DNA of 64,000 bases, from the NCBI GenBank assembly GCA_037975125.1, contig CM075851.1:128235770-128299769 (forward strand), read 5' to 3'. Under the pieces are notes generated by a model that saw only the letters and a list, made by a program, of their open reading frames with translations, ran no database searches and was not told where the DNA came from. The stretch is from Latrodectus hesperus. Lineage: Eukaryota; Arthropoda; Arachnida; Araneae; Theridiidae. Of the stretch, positions 35,180-49,600 are shown in pieces. Numbering within the stretch: position 1 is the stretch's first letter; each line of letters begins with the position of its first letter. The position numbers and the translations under genes were made by a program.

Positions 35180-37804
35180 AAAGACAAATTTTCGTTCTGT
35201 CCTCCGCCACCAATCTTGTGTTTGTGACATAATAGAAAGTTGATTAAAATTACCAATAAACCTTGTTTTTATCACAATTACCGATGGAATTTTACAAATT
35301 GACTGACTTCAACAACAAAATGTCCGGCTAAATTCAAAGGTAAGTGCCCAGATACCTTAATACTCTGCTTTGCATGTTCATTCTGCACGTTTTGATGTAC
35401 GGATTGACTAGATAGGATGATTGGATCGAGAGTTATCGAACTTTTATTAAAAATAAATAATCCATATCTTTTTGGCAAAATTCAACAAAAATTTTCCTCA
35501 TTATTAATTTTCTCTTAATAACTCTCGCTCTAATTGTCCTATCAACTTGGAATAAATTTTAAATTGGAGTGGAATTCCTAACGATCCAAAATATGTCTAT
35601 ATTATTAATGTACGTGAAATAGTTTAATTTCTATAAATTCTTTAAACTTGTATAAAAATGCTAAATAATCAAATATTTTACCGTCTTATATACAATTTTT
35701 ATTTTTAAATGGCCATAACTTTTTATCTATTAATCAATCCATTCCAATCTTTTGACATTATTCGGAGCAGACCCATGTGCTTCTAAATATAATTTTATTT
35801 TCACAAAATATCAATTAGAAAATTTTTAATTACCCATTTAATGAACCAAAAATTGTATTTTTCCCCCAACGGTTCTTCATTTCTCCCCAGTATATGCATT
35901 GCAGTAGTGTTTTTTTTTTAAGTCCACTTTTCGCAACTAAGCAAAACCCCCATTTTCATTTCGCTTTTAACCCTTTGGTCACCAAACTCCCGCGCCTAAT
36001 TGCATAAATTAATTAAGTTTAATCAATGGTAATCTCGGCTCCAAATTTTTTATATAAAAAAAAATTATTTAAATAAAAAACAAATGAAATTTCAACATAA
36101 TTTAATTAAAAAGCAAATGATAATAAAATTAAATAACATTAGTTTACTTCTAAATACAAAAACAATTAAAGCAAAAAGCAAAAAACCATTTCAAAAGTAA
36201 ATTTAAAATTTGCGAAAATATTAACTTTTTAATGTAAATTTAAACATAATTATGAATAAAACTGCAAGAAAAAGAGAGTGCACTATAGCTTCTTTTATTA
36301 CATTTTTAGTCATATTTACTCTTGATATAATAAAATATTAACAAGATAAAAATATTGAACAAAAAATACAATTGAAGAAATATAGATTATGACATAGGTT
36401 ATTTCCTGAAGGTACGCATGACTTCAGCATTTTATCATTACATCATTAGAGGTAAATTTATTTGTTAGCTTGTCTTAACCTACCGAATTAAAGCTTATTT
36501 AAGAATGGTCATACGTATTAAGAAGCTTTTACGGATAATTATAAGAAACACACTATTCACCGACAATGAATAATTACACAAATAAATGTTTACATTTCCT
36601 TTAAAGTGGGAGCATTCGAATTCATTCTCACTTTTTTATTCAGTCACAAAACTAGTGTAATACTTGCCGTTACATTCATTATATAAGTAATCAACATTAC
36701 TGTATTTTAATTTCTGAAATTATCAGCAATTCATATATTAGGTACGATTACATAAGCTTGTGTTTACATTTGTTTTATCATGTCCAATCAAATTTACCTT
36801 CCACACACATTTTTTCCCTTTAATAACTAATCTTTACAATTTTATTTGCATTTCGAATATTTGACACCATGATATAACAGAAGATTTTGTGGAAATGTTC
36901 GCAATTTTTCGATAGTTTTTTCTTTGGCTGTTCTAAAACTAACATAAATATCGCAATCAAAAAAAGCAGAAATTTGCCCATAGTTACAGTTACATATACA
37001 TAGTGTAGCAAAATTTGCAATGCTTAAAAATTTTAAATATAACATAAGAATATAATATATATAAAAGAACTAAATGATAAGTTCAGCATTTGTTAAAGTT
37101 TTATTTATTAGTTGTAAAATTTTACTGCTTGATGTAAAAATATACATGAATTGATAACATAATGGGTTTAACTGGAACCATATTGAATATTGTGATATTC
37201 TGTAAAATTATAAAAGAAAAATTTCTTTGCTTAATTTACGCTTTTCGCCTACGTTTTGAGACTCTCATCGACTGAAATTATGTTTTGTAGTGATATAATA
37301 TTTCCAAAAAAATCAAATGCAATTCTATCAATTTTACTTTTAAGCTGCAATTTTCCATTACTTAAGATTTAAATTCAACTATTTATGTAGTTTCGATTTC
37401 CTTTTGCGCCCCTTATTGACGATTAGTTTGGAAACTTGATAGCCTGGTACTCTATCTAGAAATTTCTGATAATATCCAAAAATCAGAAAACTTTCTGACT
37501 ACAAATAAAAAGCTAAAATACCAGTTTGCGTTAATCATTTAAAAAATTTTTTTATTGTAAATGTACTGGCAGTTTCAAATTAGTTACTTTGGATTCATGA
37601 AAACAAGTGTTTTCCTCAATTTATAACTATAAATAGATGAAAATTATAATTATGTTAATAAATCTGCCTTTACTAATAGAAATTTTTATAAGCTTTTAAT
37701 GCTTTATTTTTTTAAAAAATAAAGTATCATCAAAGTCATTTATTATTTTTTAATTTTTGCTATAATTATTTCAATTGTAAGCTTAAACTCTGTAGAACCA
37801 TTTC

Positions 37805-38215
37805 CTAAACATATGCTCTATATAAAAAAAGATTTGGTACTGTACTGTATTGCAAGAATGTTTTCGGTATGCCCTGATATTTTGTGTAGTACTTCACTTT
37901 ATAATTAAATGAACTAGTGACAGATTTTCGAAATTGAGCAATTTCCAAATTATAGAATATGAGATAAATAATAAAATTAAAACACAAAAGAATCGTCCTA
38001 CATTCTTTGTTACTCATTACTCCTCTAGCTATGTATTTGGTGTAATGATATATCTTGTAATTGAATTTGTAAACTTTTCCATGTTTACAGAATTTAATTA
38101 AATATTGTATGGCCAGCATAATATTGAAAAAAAAATGAAAAAAAACCTTTATGTTCATATTCAGTAATGATATAATTGAGGCTATACTTCTTGTTTCACA
38201 TTTAAATAAAATCAA
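37805..38215 (-). other. 136-codon reading frame in the segmental repeat, unknown
   Basis: The longest open frame in the repeat. It begins with TTG; the first ATG is about 19 codons in (MNIKVFFHFFF). It is rich in Tyr, Lys, Phe and Ile, and two parts resemble each other: FNYKIYHYTKYIARG and FNYKVKYYTKYQGIP, about 50 residues apart. The same frame is open in copy C (55253-55663) and shortened in copy A. No signal of expression, no splice sites and no family are seen. In DNA this AT-rich an open run of this length is unusual but possible by chance, so I do not call it a gene. Confidence 0.25.
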
Positions 38216-40699
38216 TATTGAGTTTACAATAATATTATATAAAGTTTTATTTTAAAGAAATTATAAAATCACACATATTACTTAAATTGGTAACTGAGAA
38301 ATTATATATTTCATTAGATTATTTTTCGAAGTTTAATAACAATTTTCATGAAAACTAACTATTAAAAGTGTATCTCTTTAATTCACTGTAAATTCCATTA
38401 CTAAAAGCCCAAAGTGATTATTATTAGAAAATTCATTTTCCCCACATATCTGAAGTTACCAACTAAATCAACACTCACTGTATCAATATTTCGTGATGAG
38501 ATTAGTTTTTATATTTTCTCTCATTTTATTATTAGATAGTTTCAAAAACTGTTAAAAGTTAGTTTCACTTCTGTTGTATGAATGGCAAGCAAAGCTATAC
38601 CAAATCACAGCCATATATCCCATGAAATAGAAATCCTATAAGGATTTTTTTTATTTCACTACTGGAAATTTTCCATTTACTGAAAATTTCCCAAGTGATA
38701 ATTTTCTTATAAATCAATACCTTGCTTTTTGATACATTAACATAAATACTATGAACTATTTACAAATGAACTCCTTGACAGTTCTCGTAGGAAACAATCT
38801 GTACCAAGCAGTAGATAACTTGTTTTACAGTATATATATAATATTTCAGGGAAAATTACAAATATTAAAATTTGGCATTTACTTTCAGTTTAAAAACAAA
38901 ATGTGACAGTAATTGATACTATTTGAAACTCTGAAATGGATTGAAATAACATTCATTTTTTTGTTTATTTCTTGAACAGAAAAATAATATTTTACCCAAA
39001 TGATATTCAATATTGTACATGGTTTTGTATCAGTATTACTAGGTTTCCTTCACAGAAGAGAAAGTCATACCATCATTTAAACTGATACAAAGCCAGAATA
39101 TTCCAATCAAATCACAAGGTTAGCTAAAGAGAAATATAAAAATTATTTCAAAATATTACAAAATTGTGTAATTTAAATTTACCTTGTCTGATTTAATTTA
39201 CAGTATTTCATTCATAAAAAGTCATTAAGAAACAACAGTCAGTCCAAAACATGTATCAAAATGGTCATCGCACGAAAAACAATGATGGCACAAGTTGACA
39301 CATTATTTAGACATTTTCAGGTCGACAACAGAATATACAGGAAAATTCCCATTTAAATAATAAGTCATATTCTATCATAATGAGTAAATATTAATGATAT
39401 TAGTAAAACGTGTTTGAATAAGATTTGTGATAATTTTCAAAAATTAAGGTAAAAGTAAATATAACATTATGGCTTAAAATAATTTTTCAGGGACAGTAAG
39501 AAATAAAATACGAAATAAACTTCAGCTAAGTAAGGTAAAATATAGCAGAGAAAAGTTTAGAATAGTAGTGAAAATTATGCTTTAAATGGAAGATTCCCAT
39601 ATTTTTAAATATTGCAAGATTCGCCAGGAGTTTCAACATAAAAATGCAATTGTACTTTATTTCAGCACTGTTAAAACATGAAGACAGTGTATATACATAC
39701 AGAATTTTATCGTGTTAATTACTGAAAATGAAACAAATCAAAACCCTGATTGAATAAATAAATATACTGTTTACTATTATGTGACAAAGTTAAACATGAA
39801 TCAAAGAAACATTGAAAACAAAAGAGTCATTTTAACATAATAAATATTATTAAAGCTACTTTATTGACTTAATCAAAGCACAGCTTTTTAAAGTAATAAA
39901 ATTCTTATCAATATAAATAGTATAAAAGATTTAAGAGATTGAAACTGTGATACAAAAATGATTTTTTAATATTCTGTTATACTAATCGTGACTTCAAATC
40001 AAGCAATCAATAAGGAATGTTATTATAATTTGAAAACAATTTCTTAATTTTACAGGATTTATCAAACAAAGAAAGTATCTTAGAATCATATTCCATTTCT
40101 CTATAAAATTCTGTTTAAATATTATTAAAATAATTCTTTACCTTGTGTGAAACTTGAAAAATGTAGCTATTCTTTGAAATTAATTTCATATATCTAATCA
40201 TTGCCCAACTTTTTTTATTTTTGATGTATTCGTGATATTTCTAGGCTTCTTGGGAAATATATATATATATTTCGTGGAAATTGAATACATAAAAATGAAA
40301 TAAATGTCTTTTCAGTTAAAAAAATGCCTTGCAAAATCAAAAACTTAAAATCACAGATAAAGCATATCAGAATAAAATTTCTATCAGTATTTTAAGACAG
40401 TGCTCCTGCTTCCAAGTAAAGTATTTCAACACTACACAACTAGCTTTTATAATCATACTATTTATTTTCTGATGACAAATTCACTAAATTACAAGAGTTC
40501 ATATAATAAAGATATCACTATTTGCATAAAAAATATTGTTAGGTCAGGAAATGAAAATTTTGAAAATAACTCATTTCTAATAAATAGAAATATCTGAAAG
40601 TTTCAATAACTTGCAATTTGTAAACACTATTTCAATTTCAAATCAAACTTCTTTATAAAATATGAGGGATTACTACACTTAGAAATAAGTCACATCACC

Positions 40700-43600
40700 A
40701 AAAACAGAGTAAACATAAAATCTATACTCCTTTGGAAGCATTTATAACCAAACAATGATAAAGGATGCAGAATAAATTCACTATATTACAACAGTTACTG
40801 ACAGACAAGTATAATAGATACTTCATTCTTATAAATTTGAATAAATGAATTCATTGTATAGATAAAATTATTATACTTATTATTTTTAATACCCAGGAGC
40901 AATTTTTTTCATTACGATTCTAAAAATAAAGAAAAAAAACCTACATGTTCAATAAATAAAAAAAAGTTTTTCACAGAGAACATTATTCACATTCAAACAA
41001 GAATTTCGGACCATATACCAATTTAAGAAATTTATTACAATAACTAGAAAGTCAAAGCAACAAATTATTCCATGAATAAACTAAACATATAGTGAATAAG
41101 TTTCAAAACTTAGATATAATTGCTGCAAATTGCATAATTATACTAAAAGTTTTTTTTTATTTTCATGAAACTAATTCATTTGATTTTTTTGAGTTTTCTA
41201 AATTACTTTTAAAAGTCTTAAATATCTTTGAAATTGTGACCTGCCACTGTTGATAAACTAAAAGTACTTTTATTTTAAGCATACACCATGTAATGCTGAT
41301 ATAAAATAATGATATCAATTTTGAAATGTTTCTATATTTGAAAAAAGTTGCACAAATATTTCTACATAAAGGTTATTTAATATAACAGTGCACACAAAAG
41401 CATATAATGTAGACAAGTTTTAGTAACTGTTCTTCAATTTTTTATAAATAATATAAAATAGTTCTTCTATGACATTGTTAAATCTTGCGGCAGTTCAGAA
41501 ATATTAACAACATTGTATTTCCCTACACTAGAGAAATTATCATAATTTTAACAAATATAAACAAAATTTACTTTACATAAAAGAACCTCTATTTAAATAG
41601 GAGTTTCAAAAGAGAAACAAATATTGTGGCAGAAACTAAGTGCATTCCTCAAAACTATATTACCATATTGTTGATAAAACAGTGATATCTAACAATTTTG
41701 TAGACTAAATTTCCAGGTGGACTTTTCAAAAGGAAGGAAACTGCAGATGCATGTTGATCAAACATCAATGAATTAGGAAAGATTAAACAACTAAATCGTA
41801 AACGTGAAGCTTAAAACGATGTACTGGAATAAAGATTATAAATTTTTTTACTGAAATTTCATTAAATGATATAAAATTTTGAATATTTTAAAAATCATAA
41901 CAACTTATTCAAATAATTGACTAATTGTGGATAAATAATTTATATCTAACAATTTTTTAGACTAATTTTACCGGTGCACTTTACAAAAATTAAAAAATTT
42001 CAGATGGATGGATTCTAACACCAACAAATTATTTTGAATTTAATTTCAGAGCAGTTAAAAAATTGGAAGGGGATACAATCTATAATGTGAAGCATATTCC
42101 AGTGAATAGAAGTAATCAAAAATCATGGATGAATTACTTAACTTTAGTTTAAAAATCAGACATGAAAAAGAAGAGGAAGTAACATAAAATACACCAATAT
42201 TATAAAAATACAATTTTCCCAATTTAAAACATTTTTTAAGATTGTCTTCAACACGAATTACAATCTGTTATTACAAGGACCTTAAACCGAAAATATTATG
42301 CATAAAATTTTAAATCACATATATAAAATGTTATATAAAAATGAAAGTGAATAAAAAAATCTGTAACAGAAAGAGAGCAAATCACTAAATCGGAAACTTG
42401 AGGTTTAAAATGATACAATGGATTAAAACTTACAAAATTTTTTAAGTAAATTTCTTTAAACTAATTCAATATTTTGTAATTTTAAAAATCATAACAGCTT
42501 ATTCAAATAAAACCTGCTAAGTAAATTAAAGAAATTACAATTCTCAAAAAGAACACATAACACAGTAAATAGTGTTTATATTTTAAACTATTTTCCTTTC
42601 AAAACATTTATAACCAAACAATGACACAGGATGAGAAATAAATAAACGATATTATTAGAGTAACTGACAGAGAAGAATAATTAAAATTTCAATCTGATAA
42701 AAATGCATAAATGAACACATTCTACAGACATAAATATCATATTTACAATTTATGATAATAAGAAGCAATTTTATCAATTCTACTCTTAATAGAAAGAGAA
42801 AACAGCATGTACAATATATAAAGGGAGAATTTGTGCAGATAAGCATTACCCACAACAAAACCAAATTTCAGACCATCAACTAATTTAAGAAACTAATCAA
42901 ATTTACTTAATTGGTAGCTCAAGCAAAAATAGATCCTATAAATATAACAAAATTGTAGAGAATCAATTTCAAAATTCAGAAATATTTTGAAAGGAAGGTT
43001 GTTTTAATATATTAGATTGTTTAAATATGCAAACAAAACTTATATGAATTAATATAGGTATTCACTTTGAAAAGTTTCCTTAAAAATGGGAGAATGACTG
43101 CACGATGAGGATTTGAATAATTGTAATATACTACAACACTGATGAAGTTTCAAAGCATAATATATATTTTCTAAGTCATACATTTAAGGTAATTTAAAAA
43201 AAGTAAATAAAAAATATGTTAGAGCTAGGTTATAATATAAATTAATGTCAATTATGAGATTTAAAATGATGCAATAAAAGAAATATTGTACAAATATCTT
43301 GGAAATAATTTTACTAAATAATCCTGAAAAAGTGGGAATTAAAAAAATAAATATATTTATTCAAAGTCATTTTGTTTTAATTATTATACAAGCACTATAT
43401 TTTCAAATTAATATAATTCTACAAAATGTAAATAAAATATACATTATGTAAAAGCAAAATTCCTATTTAAATAACTTGAACAAGAAAGTAAAATACTGGC
43501 AGACACTAAGTGCATTCTGCAACAATCCAATAACTAATTTTAGAAAAATAATTTATATGTAACAAATTCAAGTCTAATTTTACAGATGGACTTTTCCAAA

Positions 43601-46600
43601 ATCAAGAGATTTACATATGAATAATAAGCAAACATCAATAAATAATTTTCAAATTATTTCAATGTAGCTAGTATAAGGGAAAGGGGATACAATCCATGAA
43701 AGTGTAATGGATTACAATTTCCAAGTACTGTTTAAAATCCTGGATAAGCAAAATTAAAAATCATACCTCAAAAATGTAAAAGTAATGTAAAGTAAATCCT
43801 TACTATCAAAATAAAACTTTTTCAGTTTAAAATATTCCTTAAGAATCTCCGCAACAGGATTTATAATCTGTAATTACAAGGATATTTTACAAGGATTGTA
43901 ATTACAAGGATTTAGAAAATATTATAAAAAATTTAAAATCAGACATTTAATGTTACATAAAAAATGAAAATGTATAAAAAAATCTTTTACAGAAAGTTAG
44001 AAAAATTAATATATCAGAAAAATGAAGCTAAAAACAGTGTAATGAAGGAAAAAAATATTACAAATTTTGAATATTTCAGTAAACATTATATAAAGAGGAA
44101 AATTTTAAAAATGACAACAACTTATTAAAATAAAACTATTTTTTTAAATGAAAGAAAAAATTATTCTTAAAAAAATGCATAACAGACAAACCAGAGAAGA
44201 TTTTTAAAATTACTCTCTTTTGCAGATATTTATAACCAAACAATGATAAAGGATGATAAATACATTCAGGATATTTATAACACTAACTGGTGGAGAAGTA
44301 TAATTGAAATACCATGTCAATAAATAATTATAAATAAACACATTATACAGTCATAAATTTTACACTTAATGTTTATGATAAAAAGGAATAATATAATCAT
44401 TTCTACTCTAATAGAAATAAAAAACTGCATGTCCAATATGTAAAGGATTTGTGCATATAATCATTATTCACAAAAGAAAGAATATTAAACCATGAAATGA
44501 TTGAAGAAATAAACCAATGAAGTTAATTGAAATCCAAACAATGAAGATCCTATGAATACAACAAAATTACACAGAAACAATTCAAATTTCAGAAATACTT
44601 TGAAAGGAAGGTTGATTGGATATATTGGATTGTTTCAATGTGTACACAAAACTTATATGAATTAATATATGTGTTCTTTTACGAAATTTTCCAAAAATAT
44701 GGGAGAAAGACTGCATGAATAGGATTTGAATAATTGTAATATAGTACAAAACTGATCAAGTTTCAAATTATTATCTATATTTTCTAAGTAAACATTTAAG
44801 GTCATTTAAAAAAAGAAAGTAAATAAAAATATGTTAAAGTTAGGTAATAATATAAATTAATGGGATTTATGAGATTTAAAATGATGCATTAAAAGAAATA
44901 TTATAAAAACATCTTGGAAATACTTTTACTAAATAATCCTGAAAAAAGGGGGAAAATTAAAAATGAATATATATTTTTAAAGAAATTTTGTTTTATTTAT
45001 ACAAGCATTGTATTTTGAAAGTAACATAATTGTACAAAATGTTAAAACTTTTACATTATGTAATAGCAAAACTCCTATTTAAATAACTTGAACAATAAAG
45101 AGAAATACTATCAGACACTAAGTGCATTCTGGAACAATCTAATGACTAATTTTGGAGAAATTATTAATACCTAACAAATTCAAGTTTAATTTTACGTTTC
45201 CAAAATTAAGAGATTTGCACATGAATAGTAATCATACACCAATAAATAATTTTACAATTTTTTCAGTGTAGCTAATATGAGGGACAGGAGATACAATCCA
45301 TGAAACAATAATGTATTACAGTTTCCAAGCACTGTCAAAAATCTTGGATAAGCTCTCTTAAAGCTATTTTAAAAATTATACATGTAAAAAGAAAAGAAAA
45401 AGTAAAGCGCATCCCTACAAACGAAAAAAAAAATTTTCAGTTTAAAATACTTTTTAAGAATCTCCGCAACAATATTTATAATCTGTTATTACAAGGATAT
45501 TTTACAGAAAATATAGTAAAAAATTTTAAATCATATAATTAATGTTACATAAAACATCAAAATGAATAAAATAATCACTTACATAAAGTGAGAAATCAGT
45601 AAATTAAATGCTTCACTCTTAGCATTGTGTAATAAAAGAAAAAAATCATTGAAATTTTGAAGAACAATCCATTAAACAATATTTAATGTGGAATATTTTT
45701 AAAATGACAGCAACTTATATAATAAAACTTGTTTATTAAATAAAAGAAAATATTATTCTTAAAAAGAACATATATCAGAAAAAATTTAGAAGGTTTTTAA
45801 AACAACTCTCCTTTCCAAGATTTTAGAACCAAACAATAAATTACAGAGGATGAGAAATAAATTGAAGATTTTTATAAGAGTAACTGGCAAACCAATGTAA
45901 CTGAAATTTATTTTGATAAATATTCATAAATGAATGCATTGTACAATCATAAATATTATACGTCATGTTTATGAGAAAAAGAGCATATTTAACATTTCTA
46001 CTCTCAATAGAAAGAAAAAACTGCATGTTATGATACAAAGAAAGAATTTGTGCAGAAAACCATTACTCACAACAAAACAGGACTTGCAGACCATCAAGCA
46101 ATTTAAGAAATAAATTAATGAAGTTAATCGATAGTTCAAGCAACAGTAGGTCCTATGAATATAACAAAATGGTAAAGAACCAATTTCAAAATTCGGAAAT
46201 ACTTTCAATAAAATACTATATAATTGTTGACAAAGAACAGTATCATAAGTGTTGTTATAATATATTAGGTTGTTTCAATATGTAAAAATAACTCTATAAT
46301 TAATACCTTAAAAATGGGAGAATGACTGCATGAATAGGATTGAAATTAATGTAATCTAATAATAAACATGGATCAAGTTCCAAAGCATAAAAATTCTTTT
46401 CAAAGTAATACATTTTATGTTATTTAAAAAATGAAAGTAAATAAAAAAATATTATAGAGCAAGGATATAAAATTATTCAATGGTAATTATGAGCTTTAGA
46501 ATGATATAATGAAAGATATAGTATATAAATATCTTTGAAATAATTTTACTAAATAATAATGTAAATAGAGGGAATAGTAAAAGAAACGATTCATTCAAAT

Positions 46601-49600
46601 ACAATTTTCTTTAATTATAGAAGTATATTTTGAAATTAACATAATTATACAGTTTACAAAATTTAAGTCATGTAAAAGCATAATCCTTATTTAAATAACT
46701 TATAAATATAGATAAATTTTGGTAGACACTAAGTTAATTCTGGAATAATCTATTAATTAATTGTAGATAAATCATTTACATCAAACATATTTCAAACTAA
46801 TTTTACAGGTTGACTTTTCGAAAATTAAGAGTTAAAACTTAGTTATTAATCAAACACCAATAATAATTTTGAAATTAATTTCAGTGTAACTTATATGTGG
46901 GAAAGGGGATACAATCTACAAAACCATAATAGATTACAATTTGCAAGCACCATATAAAATCCCTGATAAATTATCTTTAGGAATTATATATGAACAAAGT
47001 CTACATTAAATGTTATTTAAAAAAGGAAAGTAAATAAATATATGTTGGAGCTAAGTTAGAATATGAATTAATGGGAATTACATGATATAAAATGATGTAA
47101 TAAAAGAAATATTATAAAAACATCTTGGCAATAATTTTAGTTATTTATCCTGCAAAAAGGAGAAATTGTAAAGGTAACAATTTAAACAAAAACATTTTTT
47201 TTTAATTATACGAGCACTATACTTTGAAATTAACATTATTCTACAAGATGTAAACAAAATTTACATTATGTAAAAGCAAAATTCCTATTTGAATAACTTG
47301 AAAAAGAAAGAAAATTAATGGCAGACACTAAGTGCAATCTGGAAAAGTCTATGAACTAATTTTGGAGAAATAATTTTTATCTAACAAATTCAAGTCTAAT
47401 TTTACAGGTGGACTTTTCCAAAATTAAGAGATGTGCACATGAATAGTAGTCAAACACCTATGAATAATTTTCAAATTATTTCAGTGTAGCTAATATGAGG
47501 GAAAGGGGATACAATCCATGAAACTATAATGGATTACAGTTTCCAAGCACTGTCAAAAATCCAGGATAAGCTATCTTAAAAATTATACATGAAAAAAGTA
47601 AAGGTAATGTAAAGCAGATCCATACTATCAAAATATAATATTTTAAGTTTAAAATATTTTTTTAGAATATCTTCAACAGGATTTATAATCTGTTATTAAT
47701 CTAGTGTTAACTTTTATATCATACATTTAATGTTACATAAAAAATTAAAATGGAAAAAATAATCTGTTATAGAAAATAAAAAATTATTAAATCAGGTATT
47801 TCATGCTTAAAATAGTGTAATGAAGGAAAAAAATCTTTAAAATTTTGAAGTACTATCAATTAAACAATATTTAATGTTGAATATTTTAAAAATGAACACA
47901 ACTTATTCAAAAAAACCTTGTTTTATAAATAAAAGAAATTACTATTCTTACAATGAACACACAACACAAAAAACTGAAAAGATTTCTAAGACTACTCTCC
48001 TTTCCCAACTTTTAAAACCACACAACGGAAAAGGATGCGAAATAAATTCAAGATATTTTTCACAGTATTTGGCAGAGAAGTATAACTGAAATTTCATATT
48101 GATAAAAAAGCATAAATGAACATATTGTACATTCATAAATATTATACTTAATGTTTAAGATAAAAAGGAGCAATTTTATCATTTGTACTCTTAATAGAAA
48201 GAAAAACTGCATGAACAATATATAAAGGGAGCATTTGTGCAAAAAAGCATCACTCAAAACTAAACAGGAGTTTTAGACCATTATGCAATTTAAGAAATAG
48301 GCCAATGAAGTTAATTGAAAGTACAAATAACAGAAGATCCTATAAATATAACATAAGAAAATCAATTTAAAAATTCAGAAATATTTTGAATACAATACCA
48401 CATAAATGATGTCAATGTTATAAGTATTTATAATATATGCTGCTTTAATATGCTACATTGCTTTAATACATGTGCATATTAAACTTATATGAATTAATGT
48501 ATATATATTCCTTTACAAAATCGTCCTTAGAAATCGGAGAATGAATGCCAGAATTGGATTTGTATAATTGTAATTATTATCTACTACTGCATTGATCAAA
48601 TTCCAAAGTATAACTTTTTGACAGTCATACATTTAATATTATTTAAAAAATGAAAGTTAATTAAAAAATATGTTAAAGCTAGGAGGTAAAATGATTTTAT
48701 GGAAATTCTGAAATTTAAACTTATAAATAAAAGAAATAGTATCTATATATCTTATAAATAATATTACTAAATAATCCTTAAAAAAGATGGAATAATATGT
48801 TATTAATTTTTACAATTTTAATAAATTTTTTCGCATTATCATACATATCAATTTTTAAAGAGAACATAAAGGATAAAAAAAATTCAGTTGATATAAAAGC
48901 CTATTTTTTTTAGTGTATGAGCAAACACACGTGTGGAATAAATTCGAAACATTACAAGGGAAAACAGGGGAACTAGTATTTCTGAAATTTTATTAGAATA
49001 AATGCTTACAATTCATCACATTTTATAGGCATGAATACTATACTCAAGTGTTTCAACAAAAAATTGTAGAGCACTCTAATCATTTTGATAGATAATATAT
49101 GAAAAAAATGTCAAAGATATAAAAATTTTGTGAGAAAAATAATAAAAAATAAATTGTAACCTATCAAACAATTTAAGAAAATAATCTATAATAATAACAG
49201 AATCTGTAAGACACAAATTATTCCAAAAACAAAATTAATTTATAGTGATTAAGATTTGTAAAATAATGCATTTTGAGTGCAGAATTAAATCAATTTTTAC
49301 AAAGTAATTTATTATAATTGCAATTACTTATTTAACTAGAATTTTTGACACTTTTAAATAATGTGTCAAATATCCATCAAAATGTCACTTTTGTTAAAAT
49401 AAAAACAGTTTTATTTTAAGAGAATACATTATATAATGCAGATATAAACTACTTAAATCAATTTTGAAAAGTGGTCATATTCCCAAAAAGTGACACAAAC
49501 ACTGCTACACAAAGATTCTGGAATTCAAAATTGTTCACAAAAGCAATAAATGCAGACATGTTGGTGTTAACTTTTCTTTTACTTTTAATAAATTTTTATA

